DNA from: an uncultured Eubacterium sp.
GTDB lineage: Bacteria; Bacillota; Clostridia; Lachnospirales; Lachnospiraceae
Direction of reading: 5' to 3'
Assembly (NCBI GenBank): GCA_910584345.1
Contig: CAJTZX010000023.1
Span: 1 to 58,229, forward strand
Length of the DNA stretch: 58,229 nt
Position 1 is the first letter of the stretch. Each line of letters opens with the position of its first letter. This document shows, in pieces, positions 9,886-18,732 of the stretch. Below the pieces are notes generated by a model. It was given only the letters and a program-made list of their open reading frames with translations, did not search any database and was not told the DNA's origin. The position numbers were made by a program, and so were the translations under genes.

Positions 9886-11520
9886 ATGACTGAATTTTTG
9901 GGAAAGTCAGTATACAAAGGCATTACGATAGGAAAAGTATTTGTATTAAAAAATAAAGACTTTCAGATTAAACGTACAAAAGTAGAAGATGCGCAGGCAG
10001 AAATTGACAGAGTAGATGCAGCCGGACAGCAGGCGAAGGCACAGCTGCAGGCTTTATATGATAAGGCAGTAAAGGAAGTAGGGGAAGCCAGCGCTGCAAT
10101 TTTCGAAGTACACCAGATGATGCTAGAAGACGACGATTATCTGGATTCGATCTATAATATGATTCGTACAGAAATGGTAAATGCAGAATATGCAGTAGCA
10201 ATTACCGGGGATAATTTTGCAGAAATGTTCGCAAATATGGATGACGACTATATGAAAGCACGTTCTGCGGACGTAAAGGACATTTCGGAACGTCTCGTGC
10301 GCAATTTGTCTGGAGAAGGAGACGCAGATTTAAGTTCGATGGAACCTTCGATCATCGTTGCAGATGATTTAAGCCCGAGTGAAACGGTGCAGATGGATAA
10401 AGAGAAAATACTTGGTTTTGTTACGGTGCATGGTTCTACAAATTCGCATACGGCGATTTTAGCTCGTATGATGAATATTCCTGCATTGATTGGTGTTCCA
10501 ATGAATCTGGATGAGATACATACAGGTATGGAAGCAGTTGTAGACGGTTTTGAGAGCAAGGTTATTTTTGAACCTGATGCTAAGGTGCGTGCTGCGGCTG
10601 AGGGCAGGATTTCGGAAGAACAGGAAAAAGCTCATATGCTGCAAACGTTAAAGGGAAAAGAAAATGTTACACTTGATGGAAAGAAAGTTAACATCTATGC
10701 GAATATCGGAAGTGTTGGCGATGTAGGATACGTGCTGGAAAATGATGCCGGAGGCATCGGTCTGTTTCGAAGTGAGTTTTTGTATTTGGGGAGAAATGAT
10801 TTTCCGACAGAAGAAGAGCAGTTCCAGGCATATCGTCAGGTATTGCAGACGATGGCGGGCAAAAAAGTAATTATTCGTACGCTCGATATCGGGGCAGATA
10901 AGCAGGTGGATTATTTTAATCTGGGAAAAGAAGATAATCCTGCGATGGGATACCGCGCGATCCGTATCTGCTTAAAACAGCCGGATATTTTTAAGACACA
11001 GGTACGCGCACTGCTTCGCGCAGCGGTATTTGGTAATCTTTCGATTATGTACCCGATGATTATTTCGGTAGAAGAAGTAAAAAAGATTTATGAAATCGTA
11101 GAAGAGGTGCGGCAGGAGCTTGAAGCAAAAGGAATTCCATATAAAATGCCGGAGCAGGGTATTATGATTGAGACGCCTGCGGCAGTTATGGTCAGCGAGG
11201 AATTGGCAGAGCTGGTAGATTTCTTTAGCATTGGCACCAATGACCTGACACAGTATACACTGGCAATCGACAGGCAGAATGAAAAGCTGGATGATTTCTA
11301 CAATCCGCATCATACAGCGATCTTAAGAATGATTAAGATGGTTGTGGACAGTGCGCATAAATATGGAAAATGGGCTGGAATCTGCGGAGAACTGGGTGCA
11401 GATTTAGAGCTGACAGAGCAATTTATGAAGATGGGGCTGGATGAGCTTTCCGTAGCGCCTTCCATGGTATTGAAAGTCCGCAAGGCAGTACGTGAGATGA
11501 GGGTTTCACCAGAGGAATAA
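9886..11520 (+). CDS. ptsI: PTS enzyme I (phosphoenolpyruvate-protein phosphotransferase)
   Basis: Transfers phosphate from phosphoenolpyruvate to HPr and starts all PTS uptake. The 544-residue protein has the N-terminal phosphohistidine and HPr-binding half, with the active His near residue 188 in GSTNSHTAI. The C-terminal PEP-binding TIM barrel shows FRSEFL, ALLRAAVFG, FFSIGTNDLTQY and the catalytic-cysteine region WAGICGELGAD. Length is slightly below E. coli enzyme I (575). The ATG follows GGGAG. The HPr gene is not adjacent but lies at 18412, and a PTS EIICBA lies at 37819, so the phosphorelay parts are scattered in this window. A clear promoter precedes it. Confidence 0.95.
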   Translation: MTEFLGKSVYKGITIGKVFVLKNKDFQIKRTKVEDAQAEIDRVDAAGQQAKAQLQALYDKAVKEVGEASAAIFEVHQMMLEDDDYLDSIYNMIRTEMVNAEYAVAITGDNFAEMFANMDDDYMKARSADVKDISERLVRNLSGEGDADLSSMEPSIIVADDLSPSETVQMDKEKILGFVTVHGSTNSHTAILARMMNIPALIGVPMNLDEIHTGMEAVVDGFESKVIFEPDAKVRAAAEGRISEEQEKAHMLQTLKGKENVTLDGKKVNIYANIGSVGDVGYVLENDAGGIGLFRSEFLYLGRNDFPTEEEQFQAYRQVLQTMAGKKVIIRTLDIGADKQVDYFNLGKEDNPAMGYRAIRICLKQPDIFKTQVRALLRAAVFGNLSIMYPMIISVEEVKKIYEIVEEVRQELEAKGIPYKMPEQGIMIETPAAVMVSEELAELVDFFSIGTNDLTQYTLAIDRQNEKLDDFYNPHHTAILRMIKMVVDSAHKYGKWAGICGELGADLELTEQFMKMGLDELSVAPSMVLKVRKAVREMRVSPEE

Positions 11521-11543
11521 CTTAAAAATAAGCTCAAAATAAG

Positions 11544-12203
11544 TTAAAGTCCCATTTTACCAAGAATGCCATCGGCGCTTACGCCAGGATGCGTGACATA
11601 CAGACGGCAGATCTGCTCGGCCAGTTCCTGAGGAATCCTGCAGTGTTTTGCAATTTCTGCCACTGGTTTTCCTTTGTCTGTTAGTTTCATCACACAGGTA
11701 ACAATCTCTTTCATATCTTTGGGCGGTGTGTTCAGATCTGCAAGCTGGTCTGTATCCAGCTGTATCCGGTCAATCTGAAACGCACCGCTTTCTTGTACCG
11801 TAAGCAATGCCATGGTAACAGGAAGCGAAAAACGTCTGCGGCCGCAGCTGCCAGGGTTCAGCCAGATTTGGCCATCTTTGGTAAGCTTTTCATATTTATG
11901 AGAGTGGCCGCAGATAATGAGATCCTGTTCCCGCAGATCTTCATGTATGAATTTTTTGTTGTGTATCATAAAGATTTTGATCCCAAAAAGTTCTATAAAT
12001 AACGACTGTGGCAGTAAAGCAGCCCATTCTTTATCTGCATTGCCGCGAACCGCATAGACGGGCGCAATGTCCTGCAGCTGATCCAGAATTTTCTTCGAAT
12101 GAATATCTCCACCATGCAAGATGACTTCACAAGTACGTAATATAGTTACTACAGATGTACGGAGCAAATTATGCGTGTCTGATATAATGCCGATTTTGTG
12201 CAT
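11544..12203 (-). CDS. YfcE/MJ0936-type metallophosphodiesterase
   Basis: A 219-residue calcineurin-like phosphoesterase. Metal-binding motifs are in order: GIISDTHN, LHGGDIHS, VRGNAD, and CGHSH followed by LNPGS. The family hydrolyses phosphodiesters with Mn or similar metals; the natural substrate is usually unknown. About 60 extra C-terminal residues after the catalytic fold are predicted mostly helical and are not usual for the shortest family members. The ATG at 12203 follows AAGGAAA. A longer reading to 12284 is open but has no supporting ribosome site. It converges with ptsI and is 40 bases from the CPBP gene on the same strand. Confidence 0.85.
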   Translation of the reverse strand: MHKIGIISDTHNLLRTSVVTILRTCEVILHGGDIHSKKILDQLQDIAPVYAVRGNADKEWAALLPQSLFIELFGIKIFMIHNKKFIHEDLREQDLIICGHSHKYEKLTKDGQIWLNPGSCGRRRFSLPVTMALLTVQESGAFQIDRIQLDTDQLADLNTPPKDMKEIVTCVMKLTDKGKPVAEIAKHCRIPQELAEQICRLYVTHPGVSADGILGKMGL

Positions 12204-12243
12204 CGTTGTTTTCCTTTTTATATAGTTGTATGATAAAAAATAG

Positions 12244-13113
12244 TTATAACTGTTTTTCTGCTGCCTTTTGGTCTCGTACTGCAACGCCGTGCTGAAATAA
12301 AAAGATTCCCGCGTAAGTTAACAGCACACCGACAGTCAGCCACAGCAGAAAGAAAAACGGCTGTTCCATATGATAGTACATGCCGGCGCTTGCAAAAGAA
12401 CCAAAGGTATTAAAAAATGCATGAAATACAATTGGAATGGCAATAGAACCTCCGGCTTCTTTCAGGTATCCGATAAACAGACCCAAAATAGCGGCATAAA
12501 TGCCCTGTATCATATTTAAATGAAAGATTCCAAATAAAACTGCCTGCAGACAGATGGCACCTGTGACGGGCAGGACTTTTTTTGCATATCCAAGCGTAAC
12601 GCCTCGGAAAATAAGTTCTTCAGAAACCGGAGCGATAAGGATGGCATAAATTATCGTAAGCGGTGAAAAAGTGCCGATTCCTGCAGTATCGATCAGTTCT
12701 GAATAAGACTGCATCCAGTCCGGCCGCAGCATGCCGATAAAATTCATCAAATAGCTAATGACATATTGCAGTCCGACGGACAATAAAAGCAGCGCCAAAA
12801 TGATCCAAGGATGAAAAGCAGATGTTATAGCCACCCGTTCTTGCGTGGAGGCCAGCTTTTTTTTGTACCAGTAGCCAAAAATGACAAGGGCGGCGATTGC
12901 GTAGACCGCGGATACAAAAATAAGAAAGGTGCCGTCTGACCATAAAGACAGAAGTTCGTTTATCAGTTCGTCTAACGAGATGCCTGTCTGGTTATTTTTT
13001 ATCACGGTCACGATGGCGGTAATGCCACAGATTGGAATACTGATAAGGTTTTGCAGGACGATTGTTAGAATAAGCGGCAGCAAACAGAATAAAAAACGGC
13101 CGATGCGTTTCAT
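12244..13113 (-). CDS. CPBP-family intramembrane metalloprotease
   Basis: A 289-residue multi-pass membrane protein (about seven or eight hydrophobic segments) with the CPBP/Abi signature motifs: EELIFRG (EExxxR), FGIFHLN (FxxxH) and HAFFNTFG (HxxxN). These mark the CAAX-protease and bacteriocin-processing protein family, whose bacterial members are often linked to peptide processing or immunity. No peptide precursor is adjacent; the nearest is 19 kb away. The ATG follows AGGAGG. It lies 41 bases upstream of the phosphodiesterase gene and may be cotranscribed with it. The substrate is unknown. Confidence 0.85.
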   Translation of the reverse strand: MKRIGRFLFCLLPLILTIVLQNLISIPICGITAIVTVIKNNQTGISLDELINELLSLWSDGTFLIFVSAVYAIAALVIFGYWYKKKLASTQERVAITSAFHPWIILALLLLSVGLQYVISYLMNFIGMLRPDWMQSYSELIDTAGIGTFSPLTIIYAILIAPVSEELIFRGVTLGYAKKVLPVTGAICLQAVLFGIFHLNMIQGIYAAILGLFIGYLKEAGGSIAIPIVFHAFFNTFGSFASAGMYYHMEQPFFFLLWLTVGVLLTYAGIFLFQHGVAVRDQKAAEKQL

Positions 13114-13257
13114 GATAGGTTCCTCCTGATAAGTTTTATTGTCGATTCATAAAACATTGTATTCCATCTTGTGAGGAAATGCAATCCTATATTGAAGTGA
13201 AAGTTCATTTATGCGATAATGAGTGTAAAAATGACATACTGAAAGAAAGAGAAAATT

Positions 13258-13785
13258 ATGAAATGCAATAATATTACATTAATAGGAATGCCGGGAGCAG
13301 GTAAAAGTACAGTTGGTGTTGTTCTGGCCAAAATGCTTGGATATCGTTTTTTGGACAGTGACCTGGAAATACAGGAGCAGACCCAAAAACGGCTGCATGA
13401 GCTTATTTTTGAGTATGGGCAGCAAGGATTTCTGGAAATAGAAAATCGGATCAATGCAGGGATCGGTGTTTCCAATACGGTTATCGCTACAGGCGGAAGC
13501 GCTGTATATGGAACGCAGGCGATGGAGCATCTGCGTGAAATTTCAACAGTTGTTTATTTAAAGCTGTCATATGAAAGCCTGAAAACACGTCTTGGAGATT
13601 TACAGGAAAGAGGCGTTGTAATGGAGCCGGGTCAGACTTTGCAGGAGCTTATGGATATCCGCTGTCCCTTGTATGAAAAGTATGCACATGTTACGGTAGA
13701 TGTAGATCGGATGGATATTCGGGAGATTGCAAAAAGACTGTCAGAGGTATCTGTTTGTGGAAGAAAGGAGAGTAATGGAAAATGA
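13258..13785 (+). CDS. Shikimate kinase-like P-loop kinase with altered substrate motifs
   Basis: A 175-residue nucleoside-monophosphate-kinase-fold protein resembling shikimate kinase. The Walker A is GMPGAGKST, and the DSD motif (LDSDLEIQ) and a C-terminal RCPLY matching RxPxY are present. Two family hallmarks are changed: the shikimate-binding FR motif reads GFLEIENR, without the Arg after Phe, and the GGG loop reads ATGGSA. True AroK needs the Arg, so activity on shikimate is uncertain even though automated tools would call it aroK. No other aromatic pathway gene is nearby. The stop overlaps the start of the next small gene as ATGA. Confidence 0.7.
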   Translation: MKCNNITLIGMPGAGKSTVGVVLAKMLGYRFLDSDLEIQEQTQKRLHELIFEYGQQGFLEIENRINAGIGVSNTVIATGGSAVYGTQAMEHLREISTVVYLKLSYESLKTRLGDLQERGVVMEPGQTLQELMDIRCPLYEKYAHVTVDVDRMDIREIAKRLSEVSVCGRKESNGK

Positions 13786-13919
13786 CAAGAGATGAATTTA
13801 AAACAATTATGGAAATGGTAAGAATGATTATTGACGGAGCAAAAGATAAAGAAGAGGCTTTACGCAAAATCGACAGCTTAACGATTCTTAAAGATTCGGA
13901 AAAAGATAAGAAAGAATAA
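13782..13919 (+). CDS. Small hypothetical protein, 45 residues
   Basis: The ATG at 13782 overlaps the stop of the shikimate kinase-like gene (ATGA) and follows AAAGGAGAG, so translation is coupled. The product starts MTRDEFKTIMEM and is charged and probably helical, with a Lys/Glu-rich tail. I do not recognise a family. A hairpin follows directly. Confidence 0.6.
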   Translation: MTRDEFKTIMEMVRMIIDGAKDKEEALRKIDSLTILKDSEKDKKE

Positions 13920-13924
13920 ATATC

Positions 13925-14008
13925 GACCCGTTTCTAAATCATGACTCTTGATTGAAAATAAACATTGAGAATCAGAAATTGAGAGCATCATGTTTTTAGA
14001 AACGGGTA
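13925..14008. terminator. Long inverted repeat between converging genes
   Basis: About 12 bp around 13927-13938 pair with 13995-14006 (the CCCGTTTCTA / TAGAAACGGG arms), with further partial pairing inside. It lies between the 45-residue gene and the converging diguanylate cyclase and can serve both strands. No long T-run is present. Confidence 0.5.
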
Positions 14009-14024
14009 TTTGGATGTTCAGAGC

Positions 14025-15962
14025 TTACAGATTATGTCCGGTTTTTGGCAGCTGGTATTCTCTGTATTGTCCCTTTGTCTGTCTTTTTACATCATAGAGA
14101 GCTTCATCTGCCTGGCTTAACAGTTCTTCCATACTGCAGCCTGAATCAGACGTCCAGGAAAAACCGCCGGAAGCGCTGATGATTTTTGTTGTATCAGCAG
14201 ATAATGCGATCTCGTGCTGTTTCAGTGTTTGATAAAAGGTGTCTAAATAGCTGATAATATCCGCATGTTCCACACAGCCATAAATCATCATGCAAAATTC
14301 ATCCCCGGAACGCCTTGCTGTAATAAAATGTTCTGCGGGCATAGACTTTAATACTGCTGCAAAGCTTTTTAGATAATTGTCGCCGGTATCATGGCCATAA
14401 GTATCATTGATGGATTTAAAATGATCCAGGTCAAGCATGACAACAGCACAAATATTGCCAAACACCATTTTCTGCAGGATTTCAGATGATTTTTGCTTAA
14501 AACAGGCATATTTATAAAGTCCGGTCAGGGCATCATGCGTATTTTCGTACAGTATTTTTTGTTTTTCCAGCATATCCTTGCTGATATCAGTAACAACACC
14601 CAGATGCGTACCAGAAGCTTCAGACATATGAATGCGCACATATTTATCATCACTGATTTTGTAAATATCAGTTTCGCCCTTTAATGGCCGCTCTGTAAGA
14701 TCATAGATATATCGGTCAAACAGCAGTGAGTTTTGATAAAGCTCTTTCGCTTTCCCGTCAGGAAGGTTCAGCAGTTCTTTTAGTCCTGAAGTAACGAATA
14801 CATGCTGTCTTCCAGGCTTGTATTCAAAAGCAGCCAGAGGAATACCGCTGATTTGAATAATGGTAGAAATACGGTCGGAAATACTAATAATACTTTTTAC
14901 CATCGTATTAATTCCGTCACTGAGCGTTTCCAATTCCCGATTGCCGCCTACCGTAACGGTTGTGTCCAGGCTGCCGTTTGTAATGGCAGACAGATCTTCC
15001 ATAATCTGATGAATGCCATTTACTACTTTTTGTTTTACAAGATAATTTAACAGCAGGATGACGATAGCTTCTACGAGCAATAAATAAAATAACGTTCGCA
15101 ATACATGTTTTAAAATTTGATTCAGCAATACTTGTAACGGTATGGCAAAGCAGATTAAAATATCATTATATTCCCGTACTGCCACATACATAATTTTTCC
15201 GTTTTTGTCTCTTTTGTATGCGCCTTTTGTGCAGTCCAACAGTTGTTCGGGCTGATAGTATTCATCGTCAAATGTACGCTCAATTCCAGAAGAATGGCCT
15301 AAAATATCGCCTGTATTGCGGTCTACAGCAAATAATTCTTCATCAGCATCCGTAGGAAACCGGGAAAAAATATATTCATAAGTATTTCTGGACGCGGCTT
15401 CCAGCTGCCTGGTCGGTTTGAATCCTACCTGGACAATCCCTTTGTTATTTTTTCTGGAAACGCCTATATATTTCATAATCTTGTTGTCCGCGGCATTTGG
15501 CTGGGCTTCCTGAATAAAATAAGCGTTCTCATCATCACTGTCCAGCAGGGGTAAAAAAGCTCTGGTTTGGGCATGCGCAGACATGTCAAATCCCACATAC
15601 CTGGATATAGATGCAGATACGATAATGCCGTTTTCGTCAATGACATGCAATTCGTCGACATTCAGCAGTTTGGCCAGATAACGCATTTCCTTTACATTTC
15701 TAATGACATCCTGCTGCGTTTCAAAAATGTAAGCAGCAGCTTTGGCTCTGGTCAGATAGTCTTCGTCTAAATTTGCCTGTATAATAGACAGCTCTTCCTG
15801 GTTTGTTTCCAGCGTATGGATGACTTGATCGGATTTGGTATAAAACGTATTGAATTGCTGAGCTTTTAGTGTGTGCAGCGTGAGCAGGAAACTAATGAAA
15901 AATATAATAAGTATCGCAGATGTTATAATAAAAAATGCATATCGAATAAACGTTTTTAGCAT
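14025..15962 (-). CDS. Membrane-bound diguanylate cyclase with extracellular sensor and HAMP
   Basis: A 645-residue protein with an N-terminal membrane helix (about 8-30), a large extracytoplasmic sensor region (about 35-275, Cache-like by position), a second membrane helix (about 280-305), a HAMP-like linker, a PAS-like region (about 370-470) and a C-terminal GGDEF domain. The active loop reads RRSGDEF, the SGDEF variant that remains active in several known cyclases. I do not see an RxxD inhibitory site before it. Product feedback is therefore probably absent. The start at 15962 follows GGGAG; an upstream ATG in frame has no ribosome site. It makes cyclic di-GMP from GTP in response to an external signal. 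No EAL or HD-GYP partner is in the window. Confidence 0.85.
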   Translation of the reverse strand: MLKTFIRYAFFIITSAILIIFFISFLLTLHTLKAQQFNTFYTKSDQVIHTLETNQEELSIIQANLDEDYLTRAKAAAYIFETQQDVIRNVKEMRYLAKLLNVDELHVIDENGIIVSASISRYVGFDMSAHAQTRAFLPLLDSDDENAYFIQEAQPNAADNKIMKYIGVSRKNNKGIVQVGFKPTRQLEAASRNTYEYIFSRFPTDADEELFAVDRNTGDILGHSSGIERTFDDEYYQPEQLLDCTKGAYKRDKNGKIMYVAVREYNDILICFAIPLQVLLNQILKHVLRTLFYLLLVEAIVILLLNYLVKQKVVNGIHQIMEDLSAITNGSLDTTVTVGGNRELETLSDGINTMVKSIISISDRISTIIQISGIPLAAFEYKPGRQHVFVTSGLKELLNLPDGKAKELYQNSLLFDRYIYDLTERPLKGETDIYKISDDKYVRIHMSEASGTHLGVVTDISKDMLEKQKILYENTHDALTGLYKYACFKQKSSEILQKMVFGNICAVVMLDLDHFKSINDTYGHDTGDNYLKSFAAVLKSMPAEHFITARRSGDEFCMMIYGCVEHADIISYLDTFYQTLKQHEIALSADTTKIISASGGFSWTSDSGCSMEELLSQADEALYDVKRQTKGQYREYQLPKTGHNL

Positions 15963-16119
15963 GAAAACTCCCATCCCCTTGTATCTTTGCACTTTGCAAA
16001 GTGTCTGATTTTTAACGATTTTAGAATAACCTGCTTTATTATATCAATTTTTCAAGAGAAGGAAAGTGTTATTTTTACGCAAATATTTGCCAATTTTGAA
16101 CTGTATGCCTGTGGTACGA

Positions 16120-17409
16120 TTAAAATTTTGCAAATAAAATCAGATGAAAAATGCCATTTTCGCAAAAACAGTCAATCGAACCGTCGATTTTATCTGAAAA
16201 TGCTAAAGTACTCTGCATTCCAAGTCCGTGGTTTGCTCCCTTATCACTTTTGGGAAGACCTGTTTGAGAGTCGAAGATGATTTCTTTTTCATATGCATTT
16301 TTTGTCTGGATAAATAATTGTCTGGCAGAGCAGTGAACGATGATGTCTACCTGTCTTTTTTCTGGTTCAAAATCCTTGACACAGATTAGAGCATTTTCAA
16401 ACAGATTTGCGATAACTGCAGAAAACTCATAATTGTTGACGGGAAGGTCCTTTTCTACTGCAAGGTCCAGATTAACTTTGACATGAAAGGAATCTGCGCG
16501 TTTCATCATTTTGGATATAATGGTATTTACCATCAGATTATTGCTGTATTTAACAATTTTGTTCTCATCTGTAACATCATTAATATAGGACAAAGTCCTG
16601 CGGATTTCGTCATATTCCTGCTGATCGAGCAGCTGGCTAATCATACTAGAAAAATGGCGCATATCATGACGCAGGATTTTCAGATTTTGCTCCGATTGTT
16701 CTACCAGGTAAAATTGATTTTCCAGACCTTTAATATAAGATTCAAACAATATATTTTTCAGATAAATATTTTTTTGCGTTGCTTCGCTTTCCACATACTG
16801 CAGCACAACGATATAAGAGACAAACATCGTAACAACGAAGCACAGAATGCCCGGAATGTTTTCCGGATCTTCATAAAGCGTACGTGGAAAGAAAGCAATG
16901 CACGAAAAGCTGCAGTAAAAAAATACAGGAATCAGGCATAATTTCCACCAGCCTTTTGTATATTCTTTTTCATATTCACGCAGCCAGATTTCACGAATAT
17001 TTTTGCATAAAATATAAAGAAGTGCGGCATGGATGACAAAACTCCCGAATAGAGCTGGAAACCTCTTTCCTGTATAAATATATAAAATAGCTGCCAATAC
17101 ACTGCCTATAATGACGTAGTTAGAAGCGCTGAGCCCCATAAACAGCACTTTAGTATTTCGTTTTTTTGAAATTAAAATTCCGGTAAGCTGCGTAATTAGT
17201 ATTTGGGCAATGGTAACAATAAAATAGCATAAGTCGCTGTCAGGAAACACATTTAGTTTTAGGCAGTCCGTAACGGTCAGCAAGGCAAAGGAATTAAAAC
17301 AGATGAACTTCGTAATTAAGTTAGAATAACGGTGTGTAATAAAAAGGTATATGAACAGCATTAAAAAAATATGGCTTATCATATACGAAAGGTTGTTAAA
17401 GTAGTCCAT
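16120..17409 (-). CDS. AgrC-type sensor histidine kinase (GHKL family)
   Basis: A 429-residue membrane kinase with six or so N-terminal hydrophobic segments (about 1-210), a coiled linker, the phosphoacceptor box LRHDMRHF and a GHKL ATPase with NLFENALIC and NHGLGMQS near the C-terminus. This is the AgrC/ComD-like architecture that usually senses peptides or membrane events. The LytTR regulator gene ends 11 bases upstream in the same operon and is its obvious partner. No agrB or agrD-like peptide gene lies beside it, so the signal is not predictable. The protein ends soon after the ATP domain. Confidence 0.85.
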   Translation of the reverse strand: MDYFNNLSYMISHIFLMLFIYLFITHRYSNLITKFICFNSFALLTVTDCLKLNVFPDSDLCYFIVTIAQILITQLTGILISKKRNTKVLFMGLSASNYVIIGSVLAAILYIYTGKRFPALFGSFVIHAALLYILCKNIREIWLREYEKEYTKGWWKLCLIPVFFYCSFSCIAFFPRTLYEDPENIPGILCFVVTMFVSYIVVLQYVESEATQKNIYLKNILFESYIKGLENQFYLVEQSEQNLKILRHDMRHFSSMISQLLDQQEYDEIRRTLSYINDVTDENKIVKYSNNLMVNTIISKMMKRADSFHVKVNLDLAVEKDLPVNNYEFSAVIANLFENALICVKDFEPEKRQVDIIVHCSARQLFIQTKNAYEKEIIFDSQTGLPKSDKGANHGLGMQSTLAFSDKIDGSIDCFCENGIFHLILFAKF

Positions 17410-17420
17410 AGTGTTCCTTC

Positions 17421-18155
17421 CTATTGATATTGTCCTGATACGAATAAAAGATACTGTCTTTTTACATTGGAAATATTTTTTTTACTGACAGGAATATTGG
17501 CTCCGCTGCTCATAATGATACTGTTTCCATCTAGCTTTTTCACATGGTTCAGGTTAATGAGAAAGGACTTATGCACCTGCAAAAAACATTTATTATGAAT
17601 CAGTTCTCCCAGTTCTTCTTCAAATGATTTGCGGATAAAAATGCTTGTAATCGTACTGCCGTCAGTCAGGTGGACGTTCAGCATTCTGGATGCATTTTCT
17701 ACGTATTCGATTTTGGAACAGGATACTGACTGCAGTCCGTTTTTTGTTTTGATCGGGTACATTGGGCTCTTTTTCAGTTCTGCATAAGAAAAGGCAAAAT
17801 CCAAAGCTTCGAAAAATTGGTTTGCCTGTACGGGTTTTAACAGATATCTTACGGCGTGGATATGAAAAGCATCCAGTGCAAAATCATCCGATGAGGTAAT
17901 ATAAATAATGGCATTGTCACTGCTGACCCTGCGAATTTCATTACCCAGATCGATGCCGGTTGTTTTAGACATAAGAATATCCAGGATATAGATATCTGCC
18001 AGTTCTTTTTTTTGTATTTTTTCATAGAGCTGCGAGGAATTTGAAAATTTTTCGACTTGGAAGTCTGCATTTGGATTTAATGTTTTATATTTTTCAAGCA
18101 GGCTTTCTAGTGTGATCAAATCCTTCATACTGTCATCACAAATTGTTATTTTCAT
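17421..18155 (-). CDS. LytTR-family response regulator
   Basis: A 244-residue two-domain regulator: a receiver (about 1-120; phospho-acceptor in YILDILMS, Lys in LLKPV) and a C-terminal LytTR DNA-binding domain (about 140-240, with the typical FLQVHKSFLINLNHV run). It is the first gene of a two-gene operon with the AgrC-type kinase downstream. The ATG at 18155 follows GAGG. An in-frame extension to 18218 has no ribosome site. Regulators of this class bind direct repeats with about 22-bp spacing; I did not find a convincing pair near the gene. Confidence 0.87.
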   Translation of the reverse strand: MKITICDDSMKDLITLESLLEKYKTLNPNADFQVEKFSNSSQLYEKIQKKELADIYILDILMSKTTGIDLGNEIRRVSSDNAIIYITSSDDFALDAFHIHAVRYLLKPVQANQFFEALDFAFSYAELKKSPMYPIKTKNGLQSVSCSKIEYVENASRMLNVHLTDGSTITSIFIRKSFEEELGELIHNKCFLQVHKSFLINLNHVKKLDGNSIIMSSGANIPVSKKNISNVKRQYLLFVSGQYQ

Positions 18156-18312
18156 AGTTTTATCCTCAAAAAATACTGCAAAACGGGATGTTTGCTTCCA
18201 TACGTTTTGCAGTACCATAGTTATTAGTTTTTATGATTATAGCATAGTCTTTTGTATAAATCCAGAGTTATATGTCAGAATTTGTTGAAAATTATCAGAA
18301 TCACGGATGGCA

Positions 18313-18341
18313 TTGAAAAGAAATATGGTTTATGCTATAAT
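18313..18341 (+). promoter_or_regulatory. Extended -10 promoter for the HPr gene
   Basis: TTGAAA (18313-18318) and TATAAT (18336-18341) have a 17-base spacer and a TG one base before the -10. An 11-bp leader hairpin (about 18349-18379) separates it from the start codon. Confidence 0.7.
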
Positions 18342-18411
18342 CATTAACGCTTTCTTTTTGTTTCAGAAAAAGAAAGCAGCAAAAGTAAAATAGAAAATTG
18401 AGGTGCGAAAT

Positions 18412-18669
18412 ATGAGACAATATCATTATACGATCAAAGACAGGATGGGCATACATACAAGACCGGCAGGATTATTTGTAAATGAAGTAAATAAATATGA
18501 AAGCAAAATCATTGTAATGGCAAATGGAAAAACTGCAAATGCGGAAAGTCTGACAGAAATTATGGATTTGGATGTGGAAAGCGCAGACAGGATAGATATT
18601 GAGATCAATGGGCCGGATGAAGATGCGGCATATGAAAGAATTAAGGCATTTTTTGAAGATAATTTATAA
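18412..18669 (+). CDS. HPr-family phosphocarrier protein
   Basis: An 85-residue HPr. The phosphoryl-accepting His lies in GIHTRPAG. The regulatory-serine region reads AESLTEIMDLDV instead of the common KSIMGVMSLGV, so the Ser is there but its surroundings, which HPr kinase and CcpA contact, are unusual. It accepts phosphate from enzyme I (ptsI, 8.5 kb upstream) and passes it to EIIA domains. The start at 18412 is chosen because GAGGTG is placed correctly for it; a GTG nine bases earlier lies inside that ribosome site. It could be a secondary, HPr-like regulator rather than the main carrier. Confidence 0.88.
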   Translation: MRQYHYTIKDRMGIHTRPAGLFVNEVNKYESKIIVMANGKTANAESLTEIMDLDVESADRIDIEINGPDEDAAYERIKAFFEDNL

Positions 18670-18732
18670 TAAAATTTTTCTGCTGTTATGATTGGAAAGA
18701 CATATTTTTAAGAAAAGATGCATGGAGGAAAC

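Noticed and set aside
13925..14008. Insertion sequence end or attachment site
   Set aside because: The inverted repeat lies exactly between converging genes with no transposase or direct duplication; a terminator is simpler.
16120..18155. Complete agr quorum-sensing locus
   Set aside because: Only the AgrC-like kinase and LytTR regulator exist; no AgrB-type protease or short AgrD-type peptide frame was found beside them.
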